Source of the DNA: Cristatella mucedo
Lineage: Eukaryota > Bryozoa > Phylactolaemata > Cristatellidae
NCBI GenBank assembly: GCA_009760855.2
Contig: WPIO01000104.1
Coordinates: 447,501 to 511,500, forward strand
DNA length: 64,000 bases
Direction of reading: 5' to 3'
The position numbers and the translations under genes are program-made. Each line of letters opens with the position of its first letter. Within the stretch, counting starts at the first letter, position 1. The notes under the pieces are model-generated. The model saw nothing but the letters and a program-made list of their open reading frames with translations. It was not told the origin of the DNA and searched no databases. This document shows, piece after piece, positions 48,930 to 61,911 of this stretch.

Positions 48930-49070
48930 TGGTCTAGCGGTTAAGGTGCTCGCCCCGGCCAGGGTCTAACTGAGGTCGTGGGCTCGAGCCCCGAGGCACA
49001 CGTGAAGCGCCTGAATAGAGATTAAGTTCTCTTGGGGCGCTATATAAATGAATTATATATATTTTATTTT
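48930..49070 (+). mobile_element. SINE1 copy
   Basis: A box GGTCTAGCGGTTAAGGTGCT, B box GTCGTGGGCTCGAGCCCC, LINE-like tail GAAGCGCCTGAATAGAGATT and a TATA-rich end. It directly follows a SINE2 copy. Confidence 0.8.
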
Positions 49071-49209
49071 ATGATGACGCGGCTGCGAAACCACTTCGTA
49101 AGCTTCCGCACAGAACGTTGAACATAACGTTGCATGCGCACATTCGCGACTCATGTCGCTGGTGGCGCCACGTAATGCAGCAGGGGAGTCATAAAAGTAA
49201 CCACTACTG

Positions 49210-49520
49210 TGGGTCTTAGTCGAGAGGTCTGAGTGGTCAGAGTTCACGACCCAAGCCGCGGGCTCTAGTCTGTCAGCACGAAAAACTGTATTGCCACTGC
49301 AAGCGGTGGTGATAGCCACTAGAACTAAAACTTTAGGTGTTCGCTCTTCACGACCGAGGTCCGAATCCTACAGTGGGTGATCCTTTATTACTAACTGCAA
49401 GCGGTAGTGATAGCCGTATATGCTTGTCGTCCGCCGCTATACAAACGAAGCTATTAAATTGGCTAATATTTTTCAAGGCTCTTCTGCCGCTATATAAATG
49501 AGGTTGTTTGCGGCGCAGCC
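49210..49520 (+). mobile_element. Two tandem SINE2 copies
   Basis: Copy one (49210-49328) has GAGTGGTCAGAGTTCACGAC and GCCACTGCAAGCGGTGGTGA. Copy two (49330-49520) has TCTTCACGACCGAGGTCCGA, AACTGCAAGCGGTAGTGATA and two tail words. Confidence 0.6.
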
Positions 49521-50699
49521 AACCTTTACTCTACCTTACTCAGCAAAGGTATTGAGACGTTGGTATGCTTTATTAGCTCGATTATGACTGCATAGATATT
49601 ATTCACGGATTCTGAATTGTAATTATTAGGAACCTGTTATTTCGTCAAACCTTATAATAACAGCTTGTTAGCTAGTTTATTTGTTAGTTATTAAGTCCAC
49701 CACTGACGACACGCATACAGTTGTATACAGCCCGTTGTGATATTTATAGTAAGACGGTGCAGCAGCGATGAGTGCAATGGTTAGTGAATGGTACAGCAAT
49801 GATAAGTGTCACGTCAAGATGTCAAAAGGGAGAGATAATTTGCGAATTTTCATATTTAGCGGTAATATGTAATATGCGCTATTATGGTTGAAATTGAACA
49901 TGCCTTGCTGCACCTACCTTTGGTAAACATAATTTTGAAATGTTTTAATTTTCCTTCCTATACAGTTTGCCCTATTAACTGAGAGCTTTAGCCAGTGGAG
50001 TGGGCCCAACGTCACCGGTCAGCGGACACCCGGCCCACGCCTTCCAAAGCAGAGCTGGAATTTCCGTGATTGCTCACGGGTGCAGGCTAATTTCCCGATA
50101 TTCGACCCATGGTTCCCGCCGGCCACTGTGGACCGGTGAACAACTATCACTGCTGAATTGGGAACCGGAAGGAGTAAAGCGAGCAGAGTTTAAGCTCGCA
50201 TATCGCTGACAACAGCAAGAAGAACCAGTAACAAAGGGAGCTAGTCGGCGTCACACTGTCGAAACTCTGCAGAAACGTCGCATACGAGGAAGAACTTGAC
50301 AGGAACATACAGAACATACAGGAAGAAGCTCAGGAGCTTCGTGCTGACGAAGTTTGAAAAGAGAAAAAGAGGTCAATGGAGAGATTCGTGCACTTGACCG
50401 AGGTCGTGGTATGGAGTCCTTGCCCGATAGCCAGGCTCACCAGCTAGGCTGGGCTGAACTCACCGCCAGGTCGGCCGCCGCCGCCTGTACCCGCATTGGA
50501 ATGCAGCATTGAAACTTCCTGTGACTTTTCACTGGCTCGAGATAAATATTAAATATGTACAATATTATAACATATTAATATTAATATTAAATAATAATAT
50601 GACTAAACATTCTGCAGTTGGGCTGCGTAACAGCACACACATTGTATGGTTGGTCAATCGTGACCTTTGCTTCGAGCCAAGCAGTGCAGCCGCTGTGGT
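49521..50699. other. No recognisable gene
   Basis: AT-rich sequence with an ATTAATATTAATATTAA run near 50570; short frames only. Confidence 0.45.
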
Positions 50700-50815
50700 T
50701 TTGGCGTCGTACTAGAGTGGCACCTCTCTTGTACAGCATCCGTAAAGTGCCTAGACAGAGATGCCTTTCTCTGATGGCGCTATGCTATGCAAATGTATCA
50801 ATGTTGTTATTACGC
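50700..50815 (+). mobile_element. LINE tail fragment (subfamily 2)
   Basis: GTAAAGTGCCTAGACAGAGA is followed by the complementary GGCGCTATG block and AT-rich triplets. Only about 110 bases remain. Confidence 0.5.
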
Positions 50816-50980
50816 TACGGGCGGTACGCTAATCCTCTTTGGCTTTTTAGTAGACTATTCTTCGCTACGGGCGTGGAATTGACATGCTGAGGTTTGGGGC
50901 TGTTAATTGCTGCCGAGTTCGCTTACCCGTCTTGAGTACCTTGGCGTATTAGCGCTGCCCCTTCGAGTCATTAAATATTA

Positions 50981-51128
50981 TTCACTTGTATAGCGCCCTA
51001 AGTGAACTTAATCTCTATTCAGGCGGTTAACATACGCCACGGGGCTCGAGCCTACGACCTCGGTCATCCCATATATTCACCTTGACATTGGTTGAGGCGA
51101 GTACCTTAGCTACTGGGCCAAACCACAG
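50981..51128 (-). mobile_element. SINE1 copy, reverse
   Basis: The plus strand shows the tail in reverse (TATAGCGCCCTAAGTGAACT), then the reversed B box (GGGGCTCGAGCC) and A box near 51115. Confidence 0.7.
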
Positions 51129-51129
51129 C

Positions 51130-51650
51130 GGCCATCCTTACAATCTTTCGGCGATCCCGCCTTCAGCTCGTATGCATCGAAATTCTGGAACTCACTTCCG
51201 GCTAAAGTCACCACCTGCAACGACCTTGCATCATCTCAGCTGAACACTTACGAGTTCCCATTGCCACTGTGAACGTATTTTGCATGATTCAGTGCGTGTT
51301 ACCAACCAGAGGTCCTACCAACGAGTGGCTCTGAGTTACGTCGTTTTGGCTACGGCATTCTGGTCTTAGTATGATAATGCTTGCTTGCTTTTGGATACTG
51401 GTCTAAGCGTGAAACCCTACACGTCGCTAAGAAATTTTTATTGATTTTCTTGCAGAGAGTTTTTATGTGTCCGATAGAGATTTCGTTCTCGTACGGTGCT
51501 ATAAAAACAACCTATCAATTGCATTTTTATTAAACTTCCAACCTTGCCGTCAGCTTCCTTTACATGATATGCGAAGCGCAGAGAAAGAGATTAAATTCAT
51601 TGAGGGTGCCATAAAAATGTATTATTATTATCATTATGTCCTTAAATACT
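51130..51650 (+). mobile_element. Diverged LINE 3' end with two tails
   Basis: A coding remnant equivalent to SFGDPAFSSYASKFWNSLP lies at 51140-51205. A degraded 3' UTR follows, with tails at about 51450-51510 and 51575-51640, the latter ending in ATT repeats. Confidence 0.55.
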
Positions 51651-51835
51651 AGCTTTGTGCGATAGCCCTGGCAGCATTAGAGCCGTGCCTTCCGAGAGAG
51701 GAGCTTCAGGAAATAGAAGATTGCAGGAAGTAGAATATGGCAGGAAATAGAAGAGGCAGAAGCTAAAAGATGGAAGGAAGTAGACGATGGTAGGGGCGGC
51801 CGCCCTGGTTTTGCCTAGTGGCTAATTACAAATAA

Positions 51836-51970
51836 TAAATATAATTCATTTGTGTAGCGGCCCTAAGAGAACTTAATCGCTATTCAGGCGCTTCACATAT
51901 GCCACGGGGCTCGAGCCCACGACCTCAGCCAGACCTCGGTATGGGCGAGCACCTTAACCACTGGGTCAAA
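51836..51970 (-). mobile_element. SINE1 copy, left half of a head-to-head pair
   Basis: Reverse tail TAGCGGCCCTAAGAGAACTT, reverse B box GGGGCTCGAGCCC and reverse A box CACCTTAACCACTGGGTCAA. Its head abuts the head of the next copy. Confidence 0.75.
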
Positions 51971-52100
51971 TCAGCTGGTTAATTTGCTCGCCCCGACCAA
52001 GGTGTGGCAGAGGTCTTGGGCTCGAGCCCCGTGGCATATGTGAAGCCCTCGAGTAAGGATTAAGCTCTCTTAGGGTGATATACAAATGAAGTATATCTTT
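51971..52100 (+). mobile_element. SINE1 copy, right half of a head-to-head pair
   Basis: Head GGTTAATTTGCTCGCCCCGA, B box TCTTGGGCTCGAGCCCC, tail GTGAAGCCCTCGAGTAAGGA and an A/T-rich end. The A box is damaged. Confidence 0.7.
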
Positions 52101-52681
52101 TATTCCTGTGACGCTCTTAGCCTGCTTGCTATGGCCGTCGTGCTGCTGCAAGCTGCGGTTACAAACACAGCCGGACTTTTGGCTGCTTGCTGAAGCAAAA
52201 GTCTACTGATAGCAACATAGCAGAGCTGCTGTTGCTGCCTGCTGGGGCGTATGCTGCCTGCTGCAGGTGCTGCTGCCTGCTGGGCCATATGCTGTTTCCC
52301 GCTGCTGCTTCTGTATCCTGCTGAAGATAAAAACTTGGCAGTGCTGCTGCTGGGTTGCAGTAAGGTTTCGGCAAGAGGAGATATGAGATCAGCAGCTTAG
52401 CTGGAGCTAGGCTAACATTGCCGCGGCACGTTTCCACCGTACGTTTCCACGGTCAGGCGGTGAGCTTACTCTCGGAGGGCAATCAATCGTTCCCGCAATC
52501 TAGAGCAAGCTGATGCCGTATTTATAAAGCTTATCTTCGATTATCTGCCGTTACAAAGTATGCTTTGTATCTCGAGAACGCCAGTCGCACGGCTGTCGTC
52601 TTTCCAGCAGCCGATTGAAGCACTCTCCTCTCATTGTAGCCAGGACTCTCGTTGCGAGTACAGCAGCAAACCCTGGCAGAC
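52101..52681 (+). promoter_or_regulatory. Upstream region of the SSADH-like gene
   Basis: It contains CTGCTGCTG-rich sequence at 52220-52350 and a possible splice acceptor CATTGTAG ending at 52639. The reading frame of the first ATG is open back to that acceptor, so the true 5' exon may lie further upstream. Confidence 0.35.
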
Positions 52682-53319
52682 ATGGCTGCCCTTCCATCAC
52701 TGGCGTACATCAATGGCAAGTGGGTCGCGGCGACGACGGGAGCCTCATATCCAGGTGAGGTGACAGAAATGGCGGCCAATGGCGACAGTATTGGCCCCAA
52801 AGACGACTGCGGCCCGCGACAGCTGCATCTTAGGCTGCAGCGTCCGTCACTGCTGCCGCTGCCCAAAAGGCTGTGATCGAACTTACCTCTCAAGCCGCGA
52901 CATTCCTACGTATGTAGGAGTAGCCAGGATAAGGCCAAGGTGGGTACGAGACCTTAACCTTGCCAGGACAGCCAATCCTAGGAATTGTGAAGGTTCACGT
53001 CGTGGGGTGTTTTAGACGACTTACCCAACCAAGGGAACCTTCAAATGTCCTAGGAGGCCGGGGCCCATCGGCCCCCATTTGCCGAGGCCGTGACCCAGCT
53101 CTGAGGCCGTTCGGATTGACGTGCTTCACGGAAGCAGTTGACAGGCAAGAAATGTAGCAACATGCTATTAAGTTTCCTTGCTACAATTCCTTGCAAGCGT
53201 TCGTGATGGAGACTTCAGAGGAGCAAAGCAATCTCAACCTGCACTTGGTCTCCTGACAGAACGCACTTGCTCTCTCTCTCTCCCCTTCCTCTCCTCTCTC
53301 TCTGCGCTCTCCCCTCTTA

Positions 53320-53360
<41 letters not shown>

Positions 53361-53373
53361 TCTCCCCCTTCCT

Positions 53374-53425
<52 letters not shown>

Positions 53426-56400
53426 TCTCCTCTCTTCTCTCTCTCTCTCTCTCTCTCTGCTTTCTTCGTCTCTCTGCTCTCTCTCCCTCGGAAAGGTGCA
53501 AGTATAAGGACTCGACTGTTAAATACTTAGCTGAGACAGTGGGGCAAGAGCTTAGTGGTATTGGGCCCGACACCAGGGCCCATTACGGTAAGGAATTAAT
53601 ACCTGCACTAGGCCACTGGAATGTCCCCTCTGTCCAGCTTGAATGGCGAATGGGTTCCAGACGATTCTTTTTGGTAAGCGTGATGGCAAAGTTGACAGGC
53701 CAGCCAACATGAATCAGCAGCTCCCGCGGGTATCGGACCAATTCTAAAGGCCGAATCGCCACCGCTGGTCAGAGAGCTTCCTGGCTTGCTCTTAAGCTCT
53801 TGCTCTCTAACCGCACTGACGCTCCTCTCTGGCTCACTGCTCCAGGACGAAGGAGTTATAGCCCGCCTCCGAACAGCTCTTGTTGGCCTAAAATTCAGCC
53901 AAGGCCAGCAGGGTGCTACAAAAACCCTGTTTTTTTCTTTATTTCGGCCAGTCTCGCGAACGTCACTACGTCACTAAGTCACGGGTTCGCTACTACGGAG
54001 CCTCGACAGTTGCCCCGAGTCGAGCAAGTAACGGCACGAGCAGAAGTGCTTGCTCGTGCTGAAGTGGGTTTTCGCCGGTAGAATTCGCGGTAGCAACACA
54101 ACGTATGGCACTGGCTCTTATCGTTTCTTTGTTCATGCTTTTGCTAGTCGTGACGCACGAAGCTGTCACCGCCTTCGAGTGCTGACACATGTTCCTGCTG
54201 CGAGGTAAGCGCTGTCAGCGAGCTAAGGCTGCCAACGTGCAAGTGCCTCGGCACGGCGAAGCCAAGTTCAAGGACGTTGGCACCTCGTGCGTGTAACTTT
54301 CACAGGCGGTGCATGACAGGCAGGTTTCCGGTGTAGAGCCGTGTTGCCTCCAATGAAGCCCGGCCTGTTTCTTCGAAGATGCTGTTGTCAGCATCGTTTA
54401 TAGAAAAATTGCCTCCGAAGCTGAGTAAGCATCCCAGTTCGCGGGTACGGTACACACGCCGATTCACACCTTGCTCCTGCCAGCCAATCGCCTGCGGTAG
54501 TTATCGCTGCTCTGCCCTACACAGGCAGTTGCTGCAGCGGATCTGTGCATGCTTTGACTCAGATTCAGAGTCCTAAGGGCTCTAATTGTTCGATTTGCTG
54601 GTGACACGCTCAAAAATGTACGCCACTCTGACAGAGACGCAGCGATGAGGCAATGGTCTGTCTATGCCCGGGAGCTAATAAAGGGCAAAACATGAATCCA
54701 CTATGAATCTATTGTCGCACCGAATACAAGTGTGAGGTTCGGCAGCAGGCACTCGGAAGCCTCTGCACCAAGTACCGCGAGTCTGAGACTCTTTCATTGG
54801 GTTCGCACTTTCATACTACCTCCGGCTGCAGCCTAACATGAGTATTCATCCTCACTTGCAACTCAAGTTTGGTCTAGCGGTTAAGGTGCTCGCCCCGACC
54901 AAGGTCTGACTGAGGTCGTGGGCTCGAGCCCCGAGGCATATGTGAAGCGCCTGAATAGAGATTAAGTTCTCTTGGGGCGCTATATAAATGAATTATATAT
55001 ATTATATATATATATATCTCACTCTAGCGAGAGATGTCCGTGTAGTCGGCCTACGACAAGACAGCCGTGGCTCATGCTTCAGCTGTCTTCTGGCTCCCAG
55101 CTACCGTTCACTCTTTGTTTCTCTAGTTGCTGGCGTCCGAGACGTCGGTGGAGTTTTTAGTGTCGCGAGTAGTTACGAGTGAGTGGGCAGTTATAAGGTT
55201 GCTGTAAAGCAAAGTGAAGTCCAAGCCGGCTGATTAATTGGCGGCCTCATCAATGTAGCGGCTGAAGAGCTTTAGCTACCCGGATTGCGACTTTCGAGTG
55301 CATTGCCCCTTAGGTGCCTTATCCCTTAGGTGAGACCCTGAGGCAATCGCTGCTTGGTGTCCGCGGTCAACTACTCAGCTGGCACGTCGCACTGCGCTGC
55401 TCTGAGATTGCCGCGATCGTCTTGCAGTGACCAACCCGGCTACCGGCGACGTCATTGGCCACGCACCCGATATGGACGGCGACGACGCGAAACTGGCCAT
55501 CTCCGCTGCCCACGAAGCGTTTCGGAGCTGGCGAAAAGTCACAGCATTGGTAAGCAGAAGAAGAGAGCCCTGACCCTGACCCCTGTTAGACCCCTGCTGC
55601 GTGCTGGCAAGTCGCGGTCTTCCCTGCTCGGACTAAGTTCTGCCTCTACTCCATTGTTACTTCGGTAGTGCTTACTTATGCCGACAGGCATGCCGGAGCC
55701 GTGACGTGTGCTGGGCCTGTGCAGTATGCAGGTGTCGTTATGGCTCGAGACGGATCTGTGGCGTTGCCTGCCCGAGCGGCATTCATCCATCTAAGAAGAA
55801 AGCTTAGACTTGATCCTTGTCTCTCCGGGCATTCGTCGTTGACACTGTGGATAGTTGCGTTGCTAATTACTCATGGCTTTGCGGTCCCAGCCCGGTCTCA
55901 GGCTGATTGTCGCCGACGCTTGCTTCACTTCAGCGGATGTCCCCTGCTTGCTGCTTAAAGTGGCACGATGTGGAGCCGCGAAGCTCACCGCTCGGCCATT
56001 GCCGAGCTCGGACGAGATTTCGGTGGAGATTAGACTACGAGATACGCGAGCAGCGAAGGTTCGCCGTCTAATCTGTCGGCACCCGCTGCGATGGACGCCC
56101 CTGCCTTACGGTGTCGTCGCGAAATTCGCACTGGTCGCTCCATCCGCTCGTGTGCTATCGAGCGGCTTTGTTTTATCCTGACGGCATTGCGCCGGCAAAC
56201 TGTCTGCCATGCTCAGGACCTGCTCCTGCACGGAGCTCCAAGTTAAACCCGTTGTCCGAACTGTACCGAATCGTGCAGAAGCTATGCCTACACTGACGAT
56301 GATGATAAGCCCATCCAGCAACCGCCCTTGCCAAGACACCCGGATATAGTTGGGATATTAGAGAAGCCGATAATGCACCAATAGCACGCCAGGCCCATTG

Positions 56401-58103
56401 CCTTTAGTCGGTTAGCGAAGCTGCTGCTTATCTGAGGCTTTCGCAGGGTTGAGAAGTTACGGCCCACGAGGCTGCTGTTTTTGGACAATTCAGTTAATGC
56501 TCACGTAATCGTGCACGTTTTTTTACGGTACGCTCACTCTGCGCTCCCGGACTAGGACAAGCTCTCTGCGGCATATCTTCGGCGGCACACTTCTTGCCTC
56601 TTCTCGCGTCGGCAGAGCGTCGGCGACTTTCGCACCGGGCACCTGCCCTGGGCGTGCTCGCCCGGCGGCTGCTGCCGGTGCCTGCTCGCTCCAATTATCG
56701 TTTGTCGTCGTTTGATTAGGAAAGGGGACGCACTCTGAGGAAGGTGCACGACCTACTGCTGGCACATCAGGCAGAGCTGGCTCGGATCATCACCAGCGAG
56801 AACGTGAGAGAGCAGCCAATCCATGCTCGTCTTTCCTTTTGCTGCTGCCGACTGTTTTCGACTGTCTGCTGACTGCTTTTGCTGCTTTCCTTCTGCTTCT
56901 GCCGACTGTGCTGTCCTGCTGCATAGTCTGCATCGTCCCCATCTCGTCGAAACTCGGAATCTGCTTTAAGGTCGAGACTCGGCCGTGACTTTGTCCACTC
57001 TCTCCGGCCGAGTCTGTCGACACGAAACACGAGGCCGTGTTCCGATCATTCTCAGAATAAGACTGCGTCATAGAGCCAGTAACTTGATGTTGTGGCTGTT
57101 TCAGTGCCTATTTTCTGGGAGCATGCTACTGACGGCTGCTTTCCAAGTAGTATGCAGAGCACTAACGTAGCAGCAGTAGCAGCAGCAGCCGGCTTCCTGT
57201 CCAGCATGTGTAAAGCGACTCGCGAGAGTAGGTTTTGCTATTACACAAGCTTGTGCGCATGAAAATCCCGGGGAATGTCACGTGGCTTCTGCTCCTTCCC
57301 CGGTCCCTCCGGCCCGTGTTTGCTGCTGGTGAGAGAACTCTTCTAGCACGCTCTGCAGCTTTCGCGCTGTTCAGCATCTTCTTCTTCTTCTTCTGGCGTC
57401 TTCTTCTTTCTTTCTTTCTTCTGCTCTTCCGGCGTCTCTCTGGTGCGTCCGTTGCTGCTGGGGAGAGCGCCTATTCCTCTCGGCTTCCGCTGATGCTGGA
57501 TCGCGATCGGTGGTTCATTCAACAAATGCGCTGGCTGCGAATTTAAAGTCTGCCGTCAATTCGCAGCCACCTAAGAAACCGATAAACGCAAAGCGCAAAC
57601 AGCAGCACAAACGTAGAACTCGAAATTTTCACAAATCGGGCAGCTTTTCAATATGCCAATTCAGCTGCGCCAAGCGCGGAAAGTGCCACTCGTCACTTTG
57701 GGCGAGGTGCAGAGAGCACAGGCCGCTGGAATGCCATGGCCGCCCTTTGAAAAATCCTTTAAAGTTCAAGGCCGCTGAAGTCTTTCAAGTTCTAGGATTT
57801 CAATGTTAAATTTCAACTATGAGGGTGCATGTTGCGGCTGTAAATTATTCTCCCGTTCTCTTTTTTGTCACTCATCATTGCCGTACCCTCCTTGTCCGAC
57901 TAACAGTACTTCGAAAAAGAAGTCCCTATAAACGTTACGTCAATGACTGTGACATAGGGACGCACGGACTAACTAACTGCTTTGGTCCAACGGTTAAGGT
58001 GCTCGCCCCGACCAAGGTCTGGCTGAGGTCGTGGGCTCGAGCCCCGAGGCGTACGTGAAGCGCCTCAATAGAGATTAAGTTCTTTTGGGGCGCTATACAA
58101 ATG

Positions 58104-58155
<52 letters not shown>

Positions 58156-61100
58156 CCCTAGATTAGTATGTAGGTAGATCCCATGGTGGGAGTTCACTTA
58201 AAAAAAACTAGGCTTCCCATTTGGGGTTGTAGCTTGGATATTTGCGTATGTCAGTGCTTAATAGCTGTTCTCCGAGGCCCGAGGCAATCATACAAGCCAA
58301 TGTTCGTCTATGAGATTATGTTTGCTATAGCGTATAGCCTGTAGTACAGACCTTTTGTGCCTTCAGTCCGTATGCTCCCGCACCTTGGAACTCACTCCCG
58401 ACTGACGTCAAGACATCTTCTGACTTGACAGCATTAAAAAAGAAACTAAAAACGCCCCTGTTTATCACAGCATTTAGTAGGTCTTTGTGATTTGTCCTTT
58501 GCTTGTTTATGCGTGCTTAGACTGTGCATGCTGCCACGAATCATGTTTACATTTTGACACTGTGCACGTCAACTCTAACCATTTTCTGCTCGTTGACATT
58601 GTGCTTGTTACCACTAGCCAAGCCATGTGATTTTGCTTCACTTGCAGCATAAGTAACGTGCCTAGAAAGAGATTAAGTTCTCCGAGGGCGCTATACAAAT
58701 GTATCATTATTATCATTATTCAATAGAGCAGGGTATAAGAAAGTTGGCTACAGGTACTAGGCAAGCGTATATAATTCATTTGTATAGCGCCTTAAGAGAA
58801 CTTAATCTTTATTCAGGCGCTTCACATATGCAACGACCATCTCGGCCAGACCATGCTTGGGGCGAGCACCTTAACCACTGGACCAAAGCTGTGCGGCGTC
58901 TAACGCCTCGCGTCAGTTCTGTGCCCCCCGTGCCGACGTTGACTGTACTGACGATACGATTATGATTATGAGGTGGCCCTGACGACGAGGCTGTCGCTGT
59001 CGCCTTTTTGCTTTTTGTCGTGCTACTAACTGGCTTTGCGGTCTGTGTCGACGCGGGACGAGTCGCACAATATTTGACAGGGAAAGTCCCTGCAGGAAGC
59101 GACCAGCGAGGTCAGCTTTGCTGCCACCTACTTTGAGTTCTATTCCGAAGAGGCTCGGCGGGCGTACGGTGACGTGATTCCGACGACGGTTGGAACCAGA
59201 CGCATGCTCGCCCTGAAGGAACCAGTCGGCGTGGTAGCTGCCATCACACCGGTACGGTTTAAAAATTCAGTGACCCCACTGCGAAATTAGCCTTTTAGGC
59301 TTTCTTTTATCGCAAGCGTCGTAAGCGAAGTCGTTTTCACTGCTCGCTAATCCGCTCGCTAATCCGCTCACTAATCCGCACGACTTGCATATCAAGCAGC
59401 TTATCGACATTGAGGCTCTGTCACTCACCGTCTGGTCCATCCATTCCTTCTCGCTCTGGCATGCCAGATATCTGAACTAGTTTTACTCTGCACACCTCTC
59501 GTCTTACCATCCCTCTTCTTACTCTGGTCGACTGGCTACGCAGCTAACCAGCTTCAAATCCCTTGGAGACCATGCCTTCAGTTACTATGCTTCTAAAGCC
59601 TACAACTCAGTACCAGCTCGACTTCATGTCATCTCCTGATTTGACGACATTCGAAAAGAAGCTCCGAACCTACACGGTCTTCCGCAGCTTTTGCTCCGTT
59701 CGATTGAACGATCCTTTGGGTGCTGTGTGCTCACAGACTGTGAATGCCATTACTAAGAGCAAGGACGATATGCCTTTGTGTACCGCCCTAATGAACCTGT
59801 CTCTTCTTTCCCGTGTGCTTCTAGTGCTTACGTGCGAACGATTCTTTGCCCGGTACTGTTCAGGAGTCCTACTAACCAGCCGGCAGTGAGTGTCTTCTTG
59901 CGTGCTTTTAAACGCTGAATTAAAAACCCGAGTCAGTCACTCAGTTTGCTGTCATTCAACTGAACTCGCGCACGGCCTCGATGCTGCCATCGACGTGGCC
60001 GCAGCTGCCGCTTTCCTAACTAAGCTTTTCGTATCTATGCGCACTGTCCGAGCTTGCAGGCGAGCGCTGGCTGCTCACTGTCCGAGCTTGCAGGCGGGCG
60101 CTGGCTGCACACTGCCCGAGCTTGCAGGCGAGCGCCCCTGCTCTTCACACCGCACAGCGGCCGGCCCGGCGGCGATTGCAGTGGAACTTTCCTTGTGCCA
60201 TGCTGGCACGGAAGCTGGGCGCAGCAATCGCAGCTGGCTGCACCATGGTGCTGCGAGCCGCCGAGGACACGCCGTTCACGGCCCTCAAAATCGCCGAGGT
60301 GAGTTCGCCGTCGACACGTCGTTCACTCTTGGCTGTCTTTGGCAGTCGCACGCCCCCTCGTGGCAGCTTGCTAGCCGAGCATTCGTCCCACGCTACCCGT
60401 GCAATTGCGACTTCGCAGCTGGCGGAGAAAGCAGGGGTGCCGCCCGGCGTCTTCAACGTCATAACCTCGTCGCGAGATAAGGCGTCCGTAATTGGCAAGA
60501 CGCTGTGCGACGACAAGCGGGTGAGGAAGATTACGTTCACCGGATCTTCGCAAGTCGGCAAGGTGAGGCCGTCGAGGCGGCGGCGAGCCGTCCTTCCCAA
60601 TATCCCAGGCAGCACTTCCGGTGGTGGGCGGAGCGTCTGCTTTGCTTCGAAGCCATGTAGCTGGGAACGTACTTATTTCTTTTCGCGATGCTCTGGAGGC
60701 CCAGCCATGTTTTTTCCTGACTGATGCAGTCGAAAAGTCTCAGGGCGCTTACTCTCGACTCTCTCCAACATCACGTTCTGTAACGGCAATGACGCAAGCT
60801 GGTTCGTAGCCACAATGTGCCCCAACGAACCGCTCTCGTCAAGCTTCGGTCACCGCCGATCAGCACACGTACGGCTTACGGGCTACTGTTCTGCATGGTG
60901 TCGCCATTGCGACTATTGCACCCGTGGTGCAATAGTTGCATGTGCACTTAAGGCATGATGCGTGCGTGCTGACACTGTGCATGCTGCAACTAACCACATT
61001 TGCGTGCTGACCCTGTGCATGTCACCCCTAACCATATTATTCATTTTGTTTGTTTTTTAAGCATGATTTTACTTACCATTCAATTGCATTTCCCTTTGCA

Positions 61101-61845
61101 GCAAATGTAAAGCGCCTAGAAAGAGATTAAGTTCTCGGAGGGCGCTTTATCAAGTGCATTATTATTATTATTATTAATAATATCATTATTATGATATGCA
61201 TACTTAGGCATCACGAGTTCAAGTTCTTCGGAGGCTAAACGCATCCTAGAGGTTCACAGATACGGTGCTTAGTAAAAGAAATGGCGGGTCTACTTTAGGC
61301 AACCGTGTAAGCGTGTCGCCGAAGGAGCCGTACAGAAATGTACGAAATCGACCAATTTTAAAACAGCGATGCCGCTTTTACAGTTACTCTCAGGTTTCAA
61401 TGCATGACAATAAGAACATGCAGCTTTTGTCTGCACGAGCGAGTGAATGCAATGTGCACAACCTCCTCGCATTATCTTATTTCCCTGTTTCGCTTTCCTA
61501 GTGAGAAATTTAGCTGCTTCAGCTTGGCTAAGGATAATGGTATGAAAAAACAACGTAGAGACTCAGCCAACGGGTATCTGCTGGTTCTATGCGATCCTCG
61601 CTTTAGGAGTAATGGGTTCACAAGCAAGCTTGGCATGACCTTGGGCCTGGGTAGTTGTTGACCTTGTTAAATATGCTCAAAATCGTTTCATGGCCAATCG
61701 TCCCAGAATAAGACATCTGCTGAAGGTGGTTGCACTGCAAGATTGAAAAGTTACTTTAGAAAAGCTCTCTCAAGTCAATTTTGAGCCACGTCTTACAAAT
61801 GAAGCGAGAAGATGATGCAATGTGTGCAGTGTACGGTTTCAAGTT

Positions 61846-61911
<66 letters not shown>

